Of a DNA stretch of 64,000 bases, positions 45,271 through 54,034 are shown in pieces (positions within the stretch are counted from its first letter, which is position 1; each line of letters starts with the position of its first letter). The notes under the pieces were generated by a model. That model did no database searches, was not told the DNA's origin, and worked only from the letters and a program-made list of their open reading frames with translations. The position numbers were made by a program, and so were the translations under genes. The DNA lies in assembly GCF_004791695.1 (NCBI RefSeq), contig NZ_SRSO01000023.1:1-64000 (forward strand), given 5' to 3'. This stretch comes from Flavivirga rizhaonensis (GTDB lineage Bacteria > Bacteroidota > Bacteroidia > Flavobacteriales > Flavobacteriaceae).

Positions 45271-46767
45271 TTATTTATTCATTGATACTTCTTTAGTACC
45301 ATAGTTAGCTTCACGAGCTTTAGCCTCTTCTAACCATTTCGGTACTAAATTTTGTTTAAATGCTTCTTTATCCTGCTTCATTTTTTCAGCATCTAAACCT
45401 ATATATTTCTGTGCTTTTTCTTTAGTAGAAATATCTGGCATCTCAACAGGTTTATTGTATCCTAATTCAGATAATAAACGAGCTAATTTTAAACGCCCTT
45501 CTTGAATAACAGTAAATGCACTTCCCATAACTCTTGCTGTTTCAACCGGAGAGTGGAATGATGCTCCATGTGCTGCTGCAGAATAATCCCAGCGCCATTG
45601 CGCATGACGAATATCCATTAAGATGTCCTTCATTTGCTCTTCTGTGGCACCTAAATCCCAGGCTTTTTTAGCTTCTATATGTGCCTTAACAATGAAGTCT
45701 TCTAATTTCAATCTGTTTTCTGCTGCCTTACGCTGACGTTCGTAAACATTTTTCTTTAGCTTATCGGCATCTTCTCTATGACACACTTGACATGCATTAG
45801 CAACATTGTTTAAGGGTGATTGGATATGATGATCCGTGAATTTCTGTCCCCCTTCACTCTTGTAAGGCATATGACAATCTGCACAAGACACGCCTCTATC
45901 TGCATGAACACCCGTTAAATACGTTTCGTAACCAGGGTGTTGCGCTTTAAGCATAGGTGCACGACTTAACTTATGTGTCCAATCTTTAAAATTAATATCA
46001 TCGTAATATTTTTCCATAGCTTCAACAGACATACCATTTTTCCATGGAAATTTTAAATAAGGGACACCTTCATTTCCTGGCATTTTCTTATCAAAGTAAT
46101 ACTCAACATGACATTGCGCACAAACTAAAGAACGCATTTCCTGATGGGTTGCCTGGTTGATATCTTTACCCATTTCTTCAAAAGCTTCTACTAAGGCTGG
46201 TCTGGAAATAGTTAGCTTCATCGTTTTTGAATCGTGACAATCTGCACAACCAATAGGATTAACAACTTCAGCTCCTTTGTCCGCCCATTTTCCTGAGTAA
46301 AACTCAGCGATACCATTTTCGTTCATTAAACGTGGTACATCTGGACTTTTACAAGTCCAACATGTCGCAGGCATAGGACCGTCACCTTTTCCTTTAGGTC
46401 CTCCTGTTCTTAAAGAGTTACGTAAATCTTCAATAGCATACTGGTGTCCTCTTCCTTGATTATAATCTTTTGCAAACCCGTATCCAGCCCAAAGTACAAC
46501 TAAACGTGAATCTTCATGTAGCACATCTCTCATGGCTGAACCACCTTGCTGTGATGCAAAATCAGTTTCTGCTGTTTGTAAAAACGATTGATATTCGGCT
46601 GGGTAATTTTTTCCCCATTCTTCATTTCGTGGTTCGTTTTCACTTATTTCAACTTGCGGAACGTATTTATATTTAGCCTCATTTTTTCTGTTAACAATAC
46701 TAGATGCTAACAAGCCTAGTAAAAATACTACTATTGCTGTAACGATAAATAATACTTTGTTTTTCAT
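45271..46767 (-). CDS. nrfA: Ammonia-forming cytochrome c nitrite reductase
   Basis: NrfA reduces nitrite to ammonium with six electrons in the periplasm. The 498-residue product has a membrane-anchor-like signal (VLFIVTAIVVFLLGLLASSI), the catalytic haem site CWTCK with its lysine ligand, and four CxxCH sites (CADCH, CAQCH, CADCH, CQVCH), making the usual five haems. HGASFHSPVET and YLTGVHADRGVSCADCHMPYKSEGG are family blocks with active-site histidines. The frame opens at 46809, but the ATG at 46767 leaves an 11-base gap after nrfH and a good signal. It forms a complex with NrfH. Confidence 0.97.
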   Translation of the reverse strand: MKNKVLFIVTAIVVFLLGLLASSIVNRKNEAKYKYVPQVEISENEPRNEEWGKNYPAEYQSFLQTAETDFASQQGGSAMRDVLHEDSRLVVLWAGYGFAKDYNQGRGHQYAIEDLRNSLRTGGPKGKGDGPMPATCWTCKSPDVPRLMNENGIAEFYSGKWADKGAEVVNPIGCADCHDSKTMKLTISRPALVEAFEEMGKDINQATHQEMRSLVCAQCHVEYYFDKKMPGNEGVPYLKFPWKNGMSVEAMEKYYDDINFKDWTHKLSRAPMLKAQHPGYETYLTGVHADRGVSCADCHMPYKSEGGQKFTDHHIQSPLNNVANACQVCHREDADKLKKNVYERQRKAAENRLKLEDFIVKAHIEAKKAWDLGATEEQMKDILMDIRHAQWRWDYSAAAHGASFHSPVETARVMGSAFTVIQEGRLKLARLLSELGYNKPVEMPDISTKEKAQKYIGLDAEKMKQDKEAFKQNLVPKWLEEAKAREANYGTKEVSMNK

Positions 46768-46778
46768 TTTTGTTATAA

Positions 46779-47378
46779 TTATTTGTCTTCTATTTGTTTT
46801 TCTAACCAATCCGGGATAACAGTTTCCTCTGTATCTGTTGGAATAGGCGCAATGTTATTCTTTATAGTGGATATTCCATGTACAGTGCCATGTGGTACTT
46901 CTTGATGACAACTCCAACATTTCCGCTCTGTTCTGTTTTTTGCATGATCATCTATCCAACCGTCATACTTGGTTTGTGTGACCTGCTGTACATGACAACG
47001 AATACAATTGTTTTGTACAACTTCCTGAGATTCTTCCCGCATAAACATAACTTCTGGTTCTGCTCTTAAAGTAAATACCGAAGCGTGAAACAAGCCATCT
47101 TTTGCTTTAAAATAATATTTATTAAAAACATTGTTATGAGGTACGTGACAATCGTTACAATTTGCCCATTCTCTATGCGAACTGTGCATCCAGCTATTGT
47201 AAACAGGGGTCATAACGTGACAGTTAACACAGGCTAAAGGGTTGTCTGACATATAAGAAACCACGGAGGCTTCTTTTGCCATAAAAAACCCTAACCCAGT
47301 AATTACTGCAATTAAAAAAACCGCAACTGTTCTCCATCGCGATTTTTTATCTGGTAGTATGTTTTTTTTGAGATTCAC
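46779..47378 (-). CDS. nrfH: NrfH quinol dehydrogenase, tetrahaem
   Basis: NrfH takes electrons from menaquinol and passes them to NrfA. The 199-residue protein has one N-terminal membrane helix (about 17-35), followed by four CxxCH sites: ACVNCHVM, CNDCH, CIRCH and CWSCH. The order, the short spacing after the helix (SDNPLACVNCHVMTPVYNSW) and HVPHN are as in NapC/NrfH proteins. It is the first gene of the nrfHA-ccsBA unit. It may also supply electrons to Nap, since no napC or napH is present. Confidence 0.95.
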   Translation of the reverse strand: MNLKKNILPDKKSRWRTVAVFLIAVITGLGFFMAKEASVVSYMSDNPLACVNCHVMTPVYNSWMHSSHREWANCNDCHVPHNNVFNKYYFKAKDGLFHASVFTLRAEPEVMFMREESQEVVQNNCIRCHVQQVTQTKYDGWIDDHAKNRTERKCWSCHQEVPHGTVHGISTIKNNIAPIPTDTEETVIPDWLEKQIEDK

Positions 47379-47728
47379 TTTATTATATTTTTAAGTAAAC
47401 GATTTTGTTTTATAATATGTATCAATAATTATTTACTTGATTATAAAGTTGGCTTAATTTGGATATGAGCTTCCGGGATAAGTAAATTTTTATTTTCTAA
47501 AGGAATAAATTGATAATTATCTTCCCTGAATAAAGTTCTGATTAGGGTCATTTTTATGATTTCTCGAAGGTGGTTAAAGTAATTTTTTATATGCATGAAA
47601 GTACATTTAAACTTAGGTGTAAATCTCTTGTTTTTTCGTAATAAATAAGCTGATATATGTCATATTCGGTCAGTAATTCTTATTTAGTCTCAATTAATTT
47701 TTTTAAAAATACAAAACATTTTTTACAC
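47379..47728 (-). promoter_or_regulatory. 350-base control region before nrfH with a TGA-N5-GTCA site
   Basis: The gap between the nrfD-type gene and nrfH has no gene. TGATATATGTCA at 47651-47662 belongs to the TGA-N5-GTCAT family of sites. It is about 270 bases before nrfH, so its role there is uncertain. AAGTAAA and TTTACTT arms about 40 bases apart lie just before nrfH. Confidence 0.4.
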
Positions 47729-48946
47729 TCATTTTTTATATCTTAATTTTCCTAGTTCTATACCAATAGCTGTTTTAGCAAGGATTGTAAATACAAAGGC
47801 TCCAAGCGCCCATATCCCTAGTGTTACACCTATTTCAATACCTGTAGGCATATACTCAGCTATTTTTCCGTAAGGTCCAGGAATAAATCCAGGAACAATT
47901 AGTCCGAATCCTTTTTCAATCCAAATAGCAACAAATAATATGAAGCAACAAAAGAAGAGCACTTTAAAATTATTTCTAAGCTTATGGAACGTTAATAAGA
48001 CCGTGGCTAATACATTTAAAGGTATGGCCGTCCAAATCCATGGTAATAAAGCATCCTTACCATCTAATCCAAAGAAAAGATAATAGGCACTTTCACTATG
48101 ATGTGTTGGCGCATAAAACTCTTTAAATAATTCTGAGATAAGCATGATTAAATTAATTTGAGCTGCCACAGTAACAACCATTGCAATCTTTTTGATGGTC
48201 TTATCTTGAATTTTAAATTCCGTAAAGCTTCTAATAATAGCTAAAACTAAAATAATAAGTGCTGGTCCAGCTGCAAATGCAGATGCTAAAAACCGAGGAC
48301 CTAATAGGGCATTATTCCAAAACGGACGTGCTTGTAGCCCTTGATATAAAAATGCAGTAACTAAGTGAATCGCAACAGCCCAAAAAACAGATAAAATAGC
48401 TCCTGGGATATATACACTGCGTTTAGCTTCTTTACCTTGATAATGTCTAAATAAAATATAAAATGGAATGGTAATATTTAAAAACAGATAGCCGTTAAGC
48501 ACCAATACATCCCAGGTTAACATGGAGTTTGGAAAGTTAAACACGCCAATCCCTGGAATCATATGCCATAACACTGAAGGTCCTCCCATGTCTGCTATTA
48601 CAAAAGCTAAACACATAATAAGTGCTGCAACTGCTAAGCCTTCACCAATAAGCACTGCTTGTTTAAAATCGATATCTTTTAAAACGTAAGTGGGCATAAC
48701 AAGCATAACTGCCGCGGCCGCCACACCAACTAAAAAAGTAAAATTAGAAATATACAAGCCCCAACTTACTCTATCTGTCATACCAGTAACACTAAGCCCG
48801 TGCTCTAATTGAATGGAATAACAATACATCCCAGCCAACATGACAAAAGTTAAGAGTGCCATCCATAAATGATACTTTTTTGAACCATGTGTTATCGTGT
48901 CTAAACTGTCTTTAACTAAACTTCCAAAAACTTTTAATCGTTTCAT
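47729..48946 (-). CDS. NrfD/DsrP-type quinol-oxidising membrane protein of the nap operon
   Basis: The 405-residue polytopic protein has about ten helices and resembles the NrfD/PsrC superfamily, closest by eye to DsrP/HmcC types: TGMTDRVSWGLYISNFTFLVGVAAAAVM, FPNSMLTWDVLVLNGYL, GLQARPFWNNALLGPRFLASAFAAGPA and GFIPGPYGKIAEYMPTGIE. It should oxidise quinol in the membrane and hand electrons to the FeS protein encoded next to it. It is the last gene of the napDAB run, replacing NapC or NapGH. A dispersed repeat separates it from the FeS gene. Confidence 0.88.
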   Translation of the reverse strand: MKRLKVFGSLVKDSLDTITHGSKKYHLWMALLTFVMLAGMYCYSIQLEHGLSVTGMTDRVSWGLYISNFTFLVGVAAAAVMLVMPTYVLKDIDFKQAVLIGEGLAVAALIMCLAFVIADMGGPSVLWHMIPGIGVFNFPNSMLTWDVLVLNGYLFLNITIPFYILFRHYQGKEAKRSVYIPGAILSVFWAVAIHLVTAFLYQGLQARPFWNNALLGPRFLASAFAAGPALIILVLAIIRSFTEFKIQDKTIKKIAMVVTVAAQINLIMLISELFKEFYAPTHHSESAYYLFFGLDGKDALLPWIWTAIPLNVLATVLLTFHKLRNNFKVLFFCCFILFVAIWIEKGFGLIVPGFIPGPYGKIAEYMPTGIEIGVTLGIWALGAFVFTILAKTAIGIELGKLRYKK

Positions 48947-48978
48947 CTGTTTTTATTTATTTTATTTATTCGGTCAGA

Positions 48979-48998
48979 CCTGCCGGCCGGTAGGCGGG
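48979..48998. repeat. GC-rich CCTGCCGGCCGG-type hairpin
   Basis: CCTGCC and AGGCGGG enclose GGCCGG in a short, GC-rich, imperfect palindrome in AT-rich DNA. It matches hairpins seen scattered in Flavobacteriia. Confidence 0.45.
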
Positions 48999-49091
48999 TG
49001 TCATTCGCTAATAACATATAGATTGGTATCACTCCTTGTTATTGCTCGTTTCACGTAAACTTCTATTATAACTTTTTAATTTTTATACTTT

Positions 49092-49215
49092 GGGCGTTAC
49101 CACAAGGGTCGGGCTTTCCTCTATATCTTTTTTATTTGTTCTCGATACATTTTGTTCATACTTCACAAAACACTCGAACTGACATAAAAAAGGATGCCGT
49201 TACAATCCCTAACGC
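49092..49215. repeat. GCGTTACC...CCCTAACGC dispersed repeat, copy 2
   Basis: Ordered blocks GGGCGTTACC, GGGTCGGGCTT, AAAAAGGATGCC and CAATCCCTAACGC match copy 1 at 33262-33469, here without the nested repeat. It again lies between two genes of one operon. Confidence 0.7.
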
Positions 49216-49223
49216 AAACGGTG

Positions 49224-50351
49224 TTAATCCATAAAATACCAGAACTTAGGCTCCGTACCTAAATCTTCTTTTAATCTAAATACTTTTTTATTTTCTAAAA
49301 CCCACCTTATTGTACTATCTGGATCTAATAAATTTCCAAAAATTCTAGCTCCTGTAGGACAGGCTTCAACACATGCAGGGTTTTTACCAGCTCTGGATCG
49401 TTGTACACAGAAGGTACATTTTTCCATAACGCCTTTTTTACGCATACGATTTCCTAAATAATGCTGATTATGATTAATTTCTGCTTCAGGTACTTCTGGT
49501 TTACTCCAGTTAAAACGTCTACCGTCATAAGGGCAAGCAGCCATGCAGTATCTACATCCTACACACCAATCATAATCGACAACCACCAAGCCATCATCTT
49601 CTCTCCAAGTTGCTTGCACTGGACATACTTCTACACATGGTGGATTATCACAATGAAAACATTGAGTCCCCATATAAAAATGACCTTCAGCTGGTACTTC
49701 ATGATAGTAATTATCATCAGCTTCATTAAAATTGAAACCCTTACCATCCTTCATTTCATGAATTCGTATGTATTGCATTTGGGAGTTTCGGTCTTGATTA
49801 TTCTCCTCAACACAAGCATTCACACAATCCATATACCCCTGACACTTAGAAATATTAAAAGCATAACCAAATAACACATCTTCTTCTGCATTTTTAGATG
49901 ACATGCTAATATTTTTTCCTGTTCTTAATTGATACGAACGTACCAATCTATCAACAGTACCTTCTTTTTCTTTATCGGTCATCAATTTATAGTTCCCCTT
50001 AAATTGCTCTTCCCAATCTATTTGTGCCTTTTCTTTACTTTCATCACCACTAATCACACTACAAGACGTGCTCACTGCTCCTGCTCCAATTAGCAAACTA
50101 GCCGTTAACTTTTTAAAAGCACTTCGTCTATCCATTTTCACATCAAAAACCTGCTCAAAGCCATCTTTAGTTCTTTCTTCTCCTATAGATGCATGTATTG
50201 CTGCTTCATTAAATGCTTCATCTGTCATATGATGAGAATCTGATGATGATCCACAACCTCCAGATGTTTTTCCACAACTACAAGAACCAGAAGACGTTTT
50301 TTCCTTCCTGCCAAGATTTAATGAAAACCATTTTTTGTTATTATTACTCAT
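49224..50351 (-). CDS. DsrO-like 4Fe-4S protein with a late Tat-type signal
   Basis: The 375-residue protein carries four ferredoxin-type cysteine groups (CQGYMDCVNAC, CFHCDNPPCVEVC, CVGCRYCMAAC, CTFCVQRSRAGKNPACVEAC), typical of the FeS subunits that partner NrfD/PsrC membrane proteins. A twin-arginine-like motif RRSAFKKL with a hydrophobic stretch (TASLLIGAGAVS) occurs only at residues 75-93, after a hydrophilic N-terminus that has SCSCG and GGCG. Bacteroidetes have other proteins with Tat signals about 80 residues in. It probably transfers electrons from the NrfD-type protein to NapB or the tetrahaem lipoprotein. Confidence 0.9.
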   Translation of the reverse strand: MSNNNKKWFSLNLGRKEKTSSGSCSCGKTSGGCGSSSDSHHMTDEAFNEAAIHASIGEERTKDGFEQVFDVKMDRRSAFKKLTASLLIGAGAVSTSCSVISGDESKEKAQIDWEEQFKGNYKLMTDKEKEGTVDRLVRSYQLRTGKNISMSSKNAEEDVLFGYAFNISKCQGYMDCVNACVEENNQDRNSQMQYIRIHEMKDGKGFNFNEADDNYYHEVPAEGHFYMGTQCFHCDNPPCVEVCPVQATWREDDGLVVVDYDWCVGCRYCMAACPYDGRRFNWSKPEVPEAEINHNQHYLGNRMRKKGVMEKCTFCVQRSRAGKNPACVEACPTGARIFGNLLDPDSTIRWVLENKKVFRLKEDLGTEPKFWYFMD

Positions 50352-50385
50352 ACCTAAATATTATTAATTCCATAAATGGTGTTAG

Positions 50386-50994
50386 CTATTCTCTTTCTTT
50401 TACCTTTTGGGTATTAAAACTAGCTGGCCACCTTGACTCAAAATGAGGCTTATGTGGGTCATGACAGTTTACACAAGTCATAGACGCTCTTGGCGGTGCC
50501 CAGCCTCCAATACGTTTACCATGTGCGCCACCTTTCCAATCTTCAAATTGTTTGGTATGACATTGATTACACAGATTATAACTAGTATTAAAATCAATTT
50601 CATTTCCTGTCAAACTTTTTAAATCATCCATGTTATCTGGATTATGACAAGTCACACAATTCATTGTATTTGCATTGGCATGATCCATTTTAATATCCCA
50701 GTGTGCCTTTTTAAGATCCTTACTCTTCATTTGTGACAAAGGTTTAGAATGGCACTCGGTACAGGCATAAGACTTAATTTGGCTTTTTCTTTCGGGAATT
50801 AAAAAGGTGTGATCGCCTTCTGTGATTTCTATTGTTTGTATCTCACCTATGTATGCTTCAGATGAGATTGAAGTTCCGTGATAATCTTTGCTTTCAGCTT
50901 CTATCTTATCAGTGATACTATGGTATTCATTTTCATGGTGTTTACAAGAAAAAAATGCCACTAAGAAAAAAGAAAAACAAACTATTTTATTCAT
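50386..50994 (-). CDS. Tetrahaem cytochrome c lipoprotein of the nap operon
   Basis: The 202-residue product has a lipoprotein signal (FSFFLVAFFSC) and four CxxCH sites: CTECH, CVTCH, CNQCH and CVNCH, spaced about 20-45 residues apart, ending MTCVNCHDPHKPHFESRWPA. I prefer the ATG at 50994, 10 bases after napB, to 51015. No closer family name was recognised; it resembles cytochrome c3/c7-like proteins. It sits between napB and the FeS gene and may relay electrons between the FeS protein and NapB. Confidence 0.85.
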   Translation of the reverse strand: MNKIVCFSFFLVAFFSCKHHENEYHSITDKIEAESKDYHGTSISSEAYIGEIQTIEITEGDHTFLIPERKSQIKSYACTECHSKPLSQMKSKDLKKAHWDIKMDHANANTMNCVTCHNPDNMDDLKSLTGNEIDFNTSYNLCNQCHTKQFEDWKGGAHGKRIGGWAPPRASMTCVNCHDPHKPHFESRWPASFNTQKVKERE

Positions 50995-51004
50995 AACATT
51001 TATA

Positions 51005-51697
51005 TTATTCTTCATTACCAGCTCTTTTAAAAGTTCCTACCTCGGTCATCTCTTTAGTACTAGGTACGTGACATTGTCTACAGTTAACACGCTCTGGATG
51101 TGAGACTCTAATTTCTTTAGGTGCACTTGGGCCTGCATGGCAGGATAGGCAATTCTCTCTTAATTGAATTTGATGAGGAATCATTGGTGGGCTTCCTAAT
51201 AAAGCGTTGTTAACTCCTACTTCTGGAGCCGCAACATGTGCATAGTTCCCACTTTTAAACAAGGTCTGCGTGTTTTGCTCAACATGGCATTGCTTACAGC
51301 TTACCAACTCTGGATGTGGTGTTACAGGGGCATAAGCTTGGAATTTCTCAGTAAAGCCACCATTTTCATGGCATTTCAAACAACTTTGTCCTCCCATGTT
51401 TTGTTGTTCGTCCACTGCATGTGGAATACTAGGAGGCGCTCCATGATACGCTCTGTTTTTATAGTAAGTGGTTAATGACCTTTGATGATTCTTATCTACA
51501 GGCATATTCTCGTAATCCATAGCGTGTTCAGAACGTTTAAAAACACCTGATTCCGATGGAATTGCATAAACATTACTATTGTTTTCAATTGGAATATAAG
51601 CTTCTTCAAGCCCTATTTGATAGCTGTAATTCCAAATAGTAATAAATGCTATAAAGAGAATTACAAATAACGATATGATACCTAATCTTTTTTTCAT
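51005..51697 (-). CDS. napB: NapB-like cytochrome with a duplicated module, four haems
   Basis: NapB is usually a dihaem partner of NapA. This 230-residue protein has an N-terminal membrane segment and two tandem NapB-like modules. Module 1: APP at 87-89, IPH at 91-93, CLKCH at 106-110, HPE at 128-130, CKQCH at 134-138. Module 2: SPP at 169-171, IPH at 173-175, CLSCH at 183-187, HPE at 200-202, CRQCH at 206-210. Module 2 (CLSCHAGPSAPK...HPERVNCRQCHVP) is the canonical NapB form. It is three bases downstream of napA. Confidence 0.9.
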   Translation of the reverse strand: MKKRLGIISLFVILFIAFITIWNYSYQIGLEEAYIPIENNSNVYAIPSESGVFKRSEHAMDYENMPVDKNHQRSLTTYYKNRAYHGAPPSIPHAVDEQQNMGGQSCLKCHENGGFTEKFQAYAPVTPHPELVSCKQCHVEQNTQTLFKSGNYAHVAAPEVGVNNALLGSPPMIPHQIQLRENCLSCHAGPSAPKEIRVSHPERVNCRQCHVPSTKEMTEVGTFKRAGNEE

Positions 51698-51699
51698 TG

Positions 51700-54027
51700 C
51701 TATGCTTTTTCAACTTTAACAGCGCATTTTTTATAGTCTGGTTCTTTAGAAATAGGACAAAAAGCATCTAACGTGACATCATTAATCAACATGTTCTCAT
51801 CAAAGAAAGGCACAAAAACCTGTCCTCTAGTAGGTAAGCCTCTTTCATTTATGGAGGCTGGCAATACACATGAACCTCTTCTTGAGCTTACTTTTATTTT
51901 TTCGCCATTTCTAACGCCTAGTTTTTTTGCATCGTCTGGATGAAATTCCACATAGGCTTCTGGCATCGCTTTATGTAATACTGGAATTCTACGAGTCATC
52001 GAGCCTGTGTGCCAATGTTCAATAACACGTCCTGTATTTAACCAAAATGGATATTCTGTATCTGGTGATTCTGCTGCTGGTTCATATGGTCGTTGCCAAA
52101 TAACAGCTTTACCGTCTGGTTTTCCATAAAAATGGAAATCTTTATCATTACTACAGGCTGGGTCATATTTTGCGTTAAAACGCCATTGCGTAGATTTACC
52201 ATCTACGTAAGGCCAAATAGCTCCAGATTCTTTTTTAAGAACTTCTAAAGGCGCCATGCCGTGTTTAGCCCCTTCATGAAACTGTCTGTATTCGTTATAT
52301 ATTTCTTCTACGTGATTTTCTTCACTGTATGGGAATAAATCACCGTAGCCCATTCGTTTTGCAATTTCAATAGTCATCCAAGCATCCGGAGTTGTTTCTC
52401 CCGGACCTTCTACCATTTTATCCCAGTGCTGTGTTCTTCGCTCTGAGTTTCCATACAATCCACTTTTTTCTATATGCCAGGACGCTGGTAAAATAACGTC
52501 TGCAACATCCGATGTTGGTGTTGGAAATACATCTGAAACGACAACAAAACAAGAGTCTTTTTCCATACCTGGACGGTAACGGCTTGTCTTTGGTAACGAT
52601 ACTAAAGGGTTAGTAACTTGTGTCCAGATAAATTTAATATCACCTCGGTCTACAGCTCTAAACATTTCTGTAGCATGATAGGTAGGTTTTGCTGGAATTC
52701 TTTCATAAGGTACCTTCCATATTTTAGCTGCTAAACGTCTATGTTTTTCATTCGTTACCACACCTTTTGGTAATTTATGTGTAAACGTACCAACCTCTCT
52801 GGCTGTACCACAAGCTGATGGCTGACCTGTTAAAGAAAATGGTCCGTTTCCCGGTTGTGAAATTTTACCAGTTAATAAGTGAATGTTATACACTAAGTTA
52901 TTCATCCAGGTGCCTCTGGTATGTTGGTTCATACCCATACACCAATAAGAAACTACCTTTTTATTAGGATCTCCATAAATAGCAGCCAAATATTTAATGT
53001 CTTTTACAGATACTTTTGAATATTTTGCTACTTTCTCAGGCGTATAATCTTCTAAAAATTTTTTATAGGCTTCAAAATCAATTTTGGTAGGCTTGTCTTT
53101 AAAATTATATTTATCTTCAACACCATACCCCATGTTTGTTAGCCCTTTACTAAAGTTCACATGGTTTTCTACAAATGATTTGTTCACCCAACCATTATTA
53201 ATAATCTCATAACAAATGGCATTTGCAACAGCTAAATCTGTTTGAGGTTCAAACAAAATCGATTTATTGGATGCTGTACTTGAACGTGTCGTTCTTGTGG
53301 CAAAATCTATAATTTTAGCGCCCCTCCTGTTTTTTTGTTCCAACATTCTTGAGAATAATACAGGATGCATTTCTGCCATATTATTACCCCAGGTAATGAA
53401 ATAATCTGCGTGGTCTATATCTTCATAACAGCCCATAGGTTCATCTGCACCAAAAGTGGTTAAAAATCCAGCTACAGCACTTGCCATACATAATCGCGCA
53501 TTACAGTCTAAATTATTAGTTCCAATAGCCCCTTTCATCAATTTTGAAGCGACATAACCTTCAGGAATTGTTGATTGTCCTGACGTATACATTGCTACTG
53601 AATCTTTGCCATGCTTTTCAATAGTTTCCTTCATTTTATTAGCGACAATGTCTAAAGCTTCATTAATAGGTGTTTGGACATACCTTCCATTCTTCTTAAC
53701 CAAAGCATGCGTTAACCTATCTTTAGCCTGCGTACACATAATTTGATGGTAGCCTTTTACACAAAGCAACCCTTTGTTTACGGAGCAATTTGGATCTCCT
53801 TTTACCGCTACTGCTTTTCCTTGATCGACTCCTACTAAAATACCACACCCTACACCACAAAATCTACAAGGACCTTTTTTCCAATCTAGATTTGCACTAT
53901 CTGGAATACCTGCCTCCTGTTCACTAGCAAATAGTATCCCAGGAAACATCGTTGCTGCTGCCGTCATAGCAGATAGCTTTGCCATTTTTTTTATAAAACT
54001 TCTTCTGCTTGATAATGAATTATACAT
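51700..54027 (-). CDS. napA: Periplasmic nitrate reductase catalytic subunit
   Basis: NapA reduces nitrate to nitrite at a bis-MGD molybdenum centre. The 775-residue protein has a Tat signal (SRRSFIKKMAKLSAM), the 4Fe-4S motif with C54, C57, C61 (CRFCGVGCGI) and a fourth Cys in GLLCVKGY, and the Mo-ligand Cys in CNARLCMASAVAGF. GMNQHTRGTWMNNLVYN and VIEHWHTGSMTRR are NapA blocks. It follows napD by seven bases. It is somewhat shorter than the E. coli protein, as in other non-proteobacterial NapA. Confidence 0.97.
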   Translation of the reverse strand: MYNSLSSRRSFIKKMAKLSAMTAAATMFPGILFASEQEAGIPDSANLDWKKGPCRFCGVGCGILVGVDQGKAVAVKGDPNCSVNKGLLCVKGYHQIMCTQAKDRLTHALVKKNGRYVQTPINEALDIVANKMKETIEKHGKDSVAMYTSGQSTIPEGYVASKLMKGAIGTNNLDCNARLCMASAVAGFLTTFGADEPMGCYEDIDHADYFITWGNNMAEMHPVLFSRMLEQKNRRGAKIIDFATRTTRSSTASNKSILFEPQTDLAVANAICYEIINNGWVNKSFVENHVNFSKGLTNMGYGVEDKYNFKDKPTKIDFEAYKKFLEDYTPEKVAKYSKVSVKDIKYLAAIYGDPNKKVVSYWCMGMNQHTRGTWMNNLVYNIHLLTGKISQPGNGPFSLTGQPSACGTAREVGTFTHKLPKGVVTNEKHRRLAAKIWKVPYERIPAKPTYHATEMFRAVDRGDIKFIWTQVTNPLVSLPKTSRYRPGMEKDSCFVVVSDVFPTPTSDVADVILPASWHIEKSGLYGNSERRTQHWDKMVEGPGETTPDAWMTIEIAKRMGYGDLFPYSEENHVEEIYNEYRQFHEGAKHGMAPLEVLKKESGAIWPYVDGKSTQWRFNAKYDPACSNDKDFHFYGKPDGKAVIWQRPYEPAAESPDTEYPFWLNTGRVIEHWHTGSMTRRIPVLHKAMPEAYVEFHPDDAKKLGVRNGEKIKVSSRRGSCVLPASINERGLPTRGQVFVPFFDENMLINDVTLDAFCPISKEPDYKKCAVKVEKA

Positions 54028-54034
54028 ATGCTTG

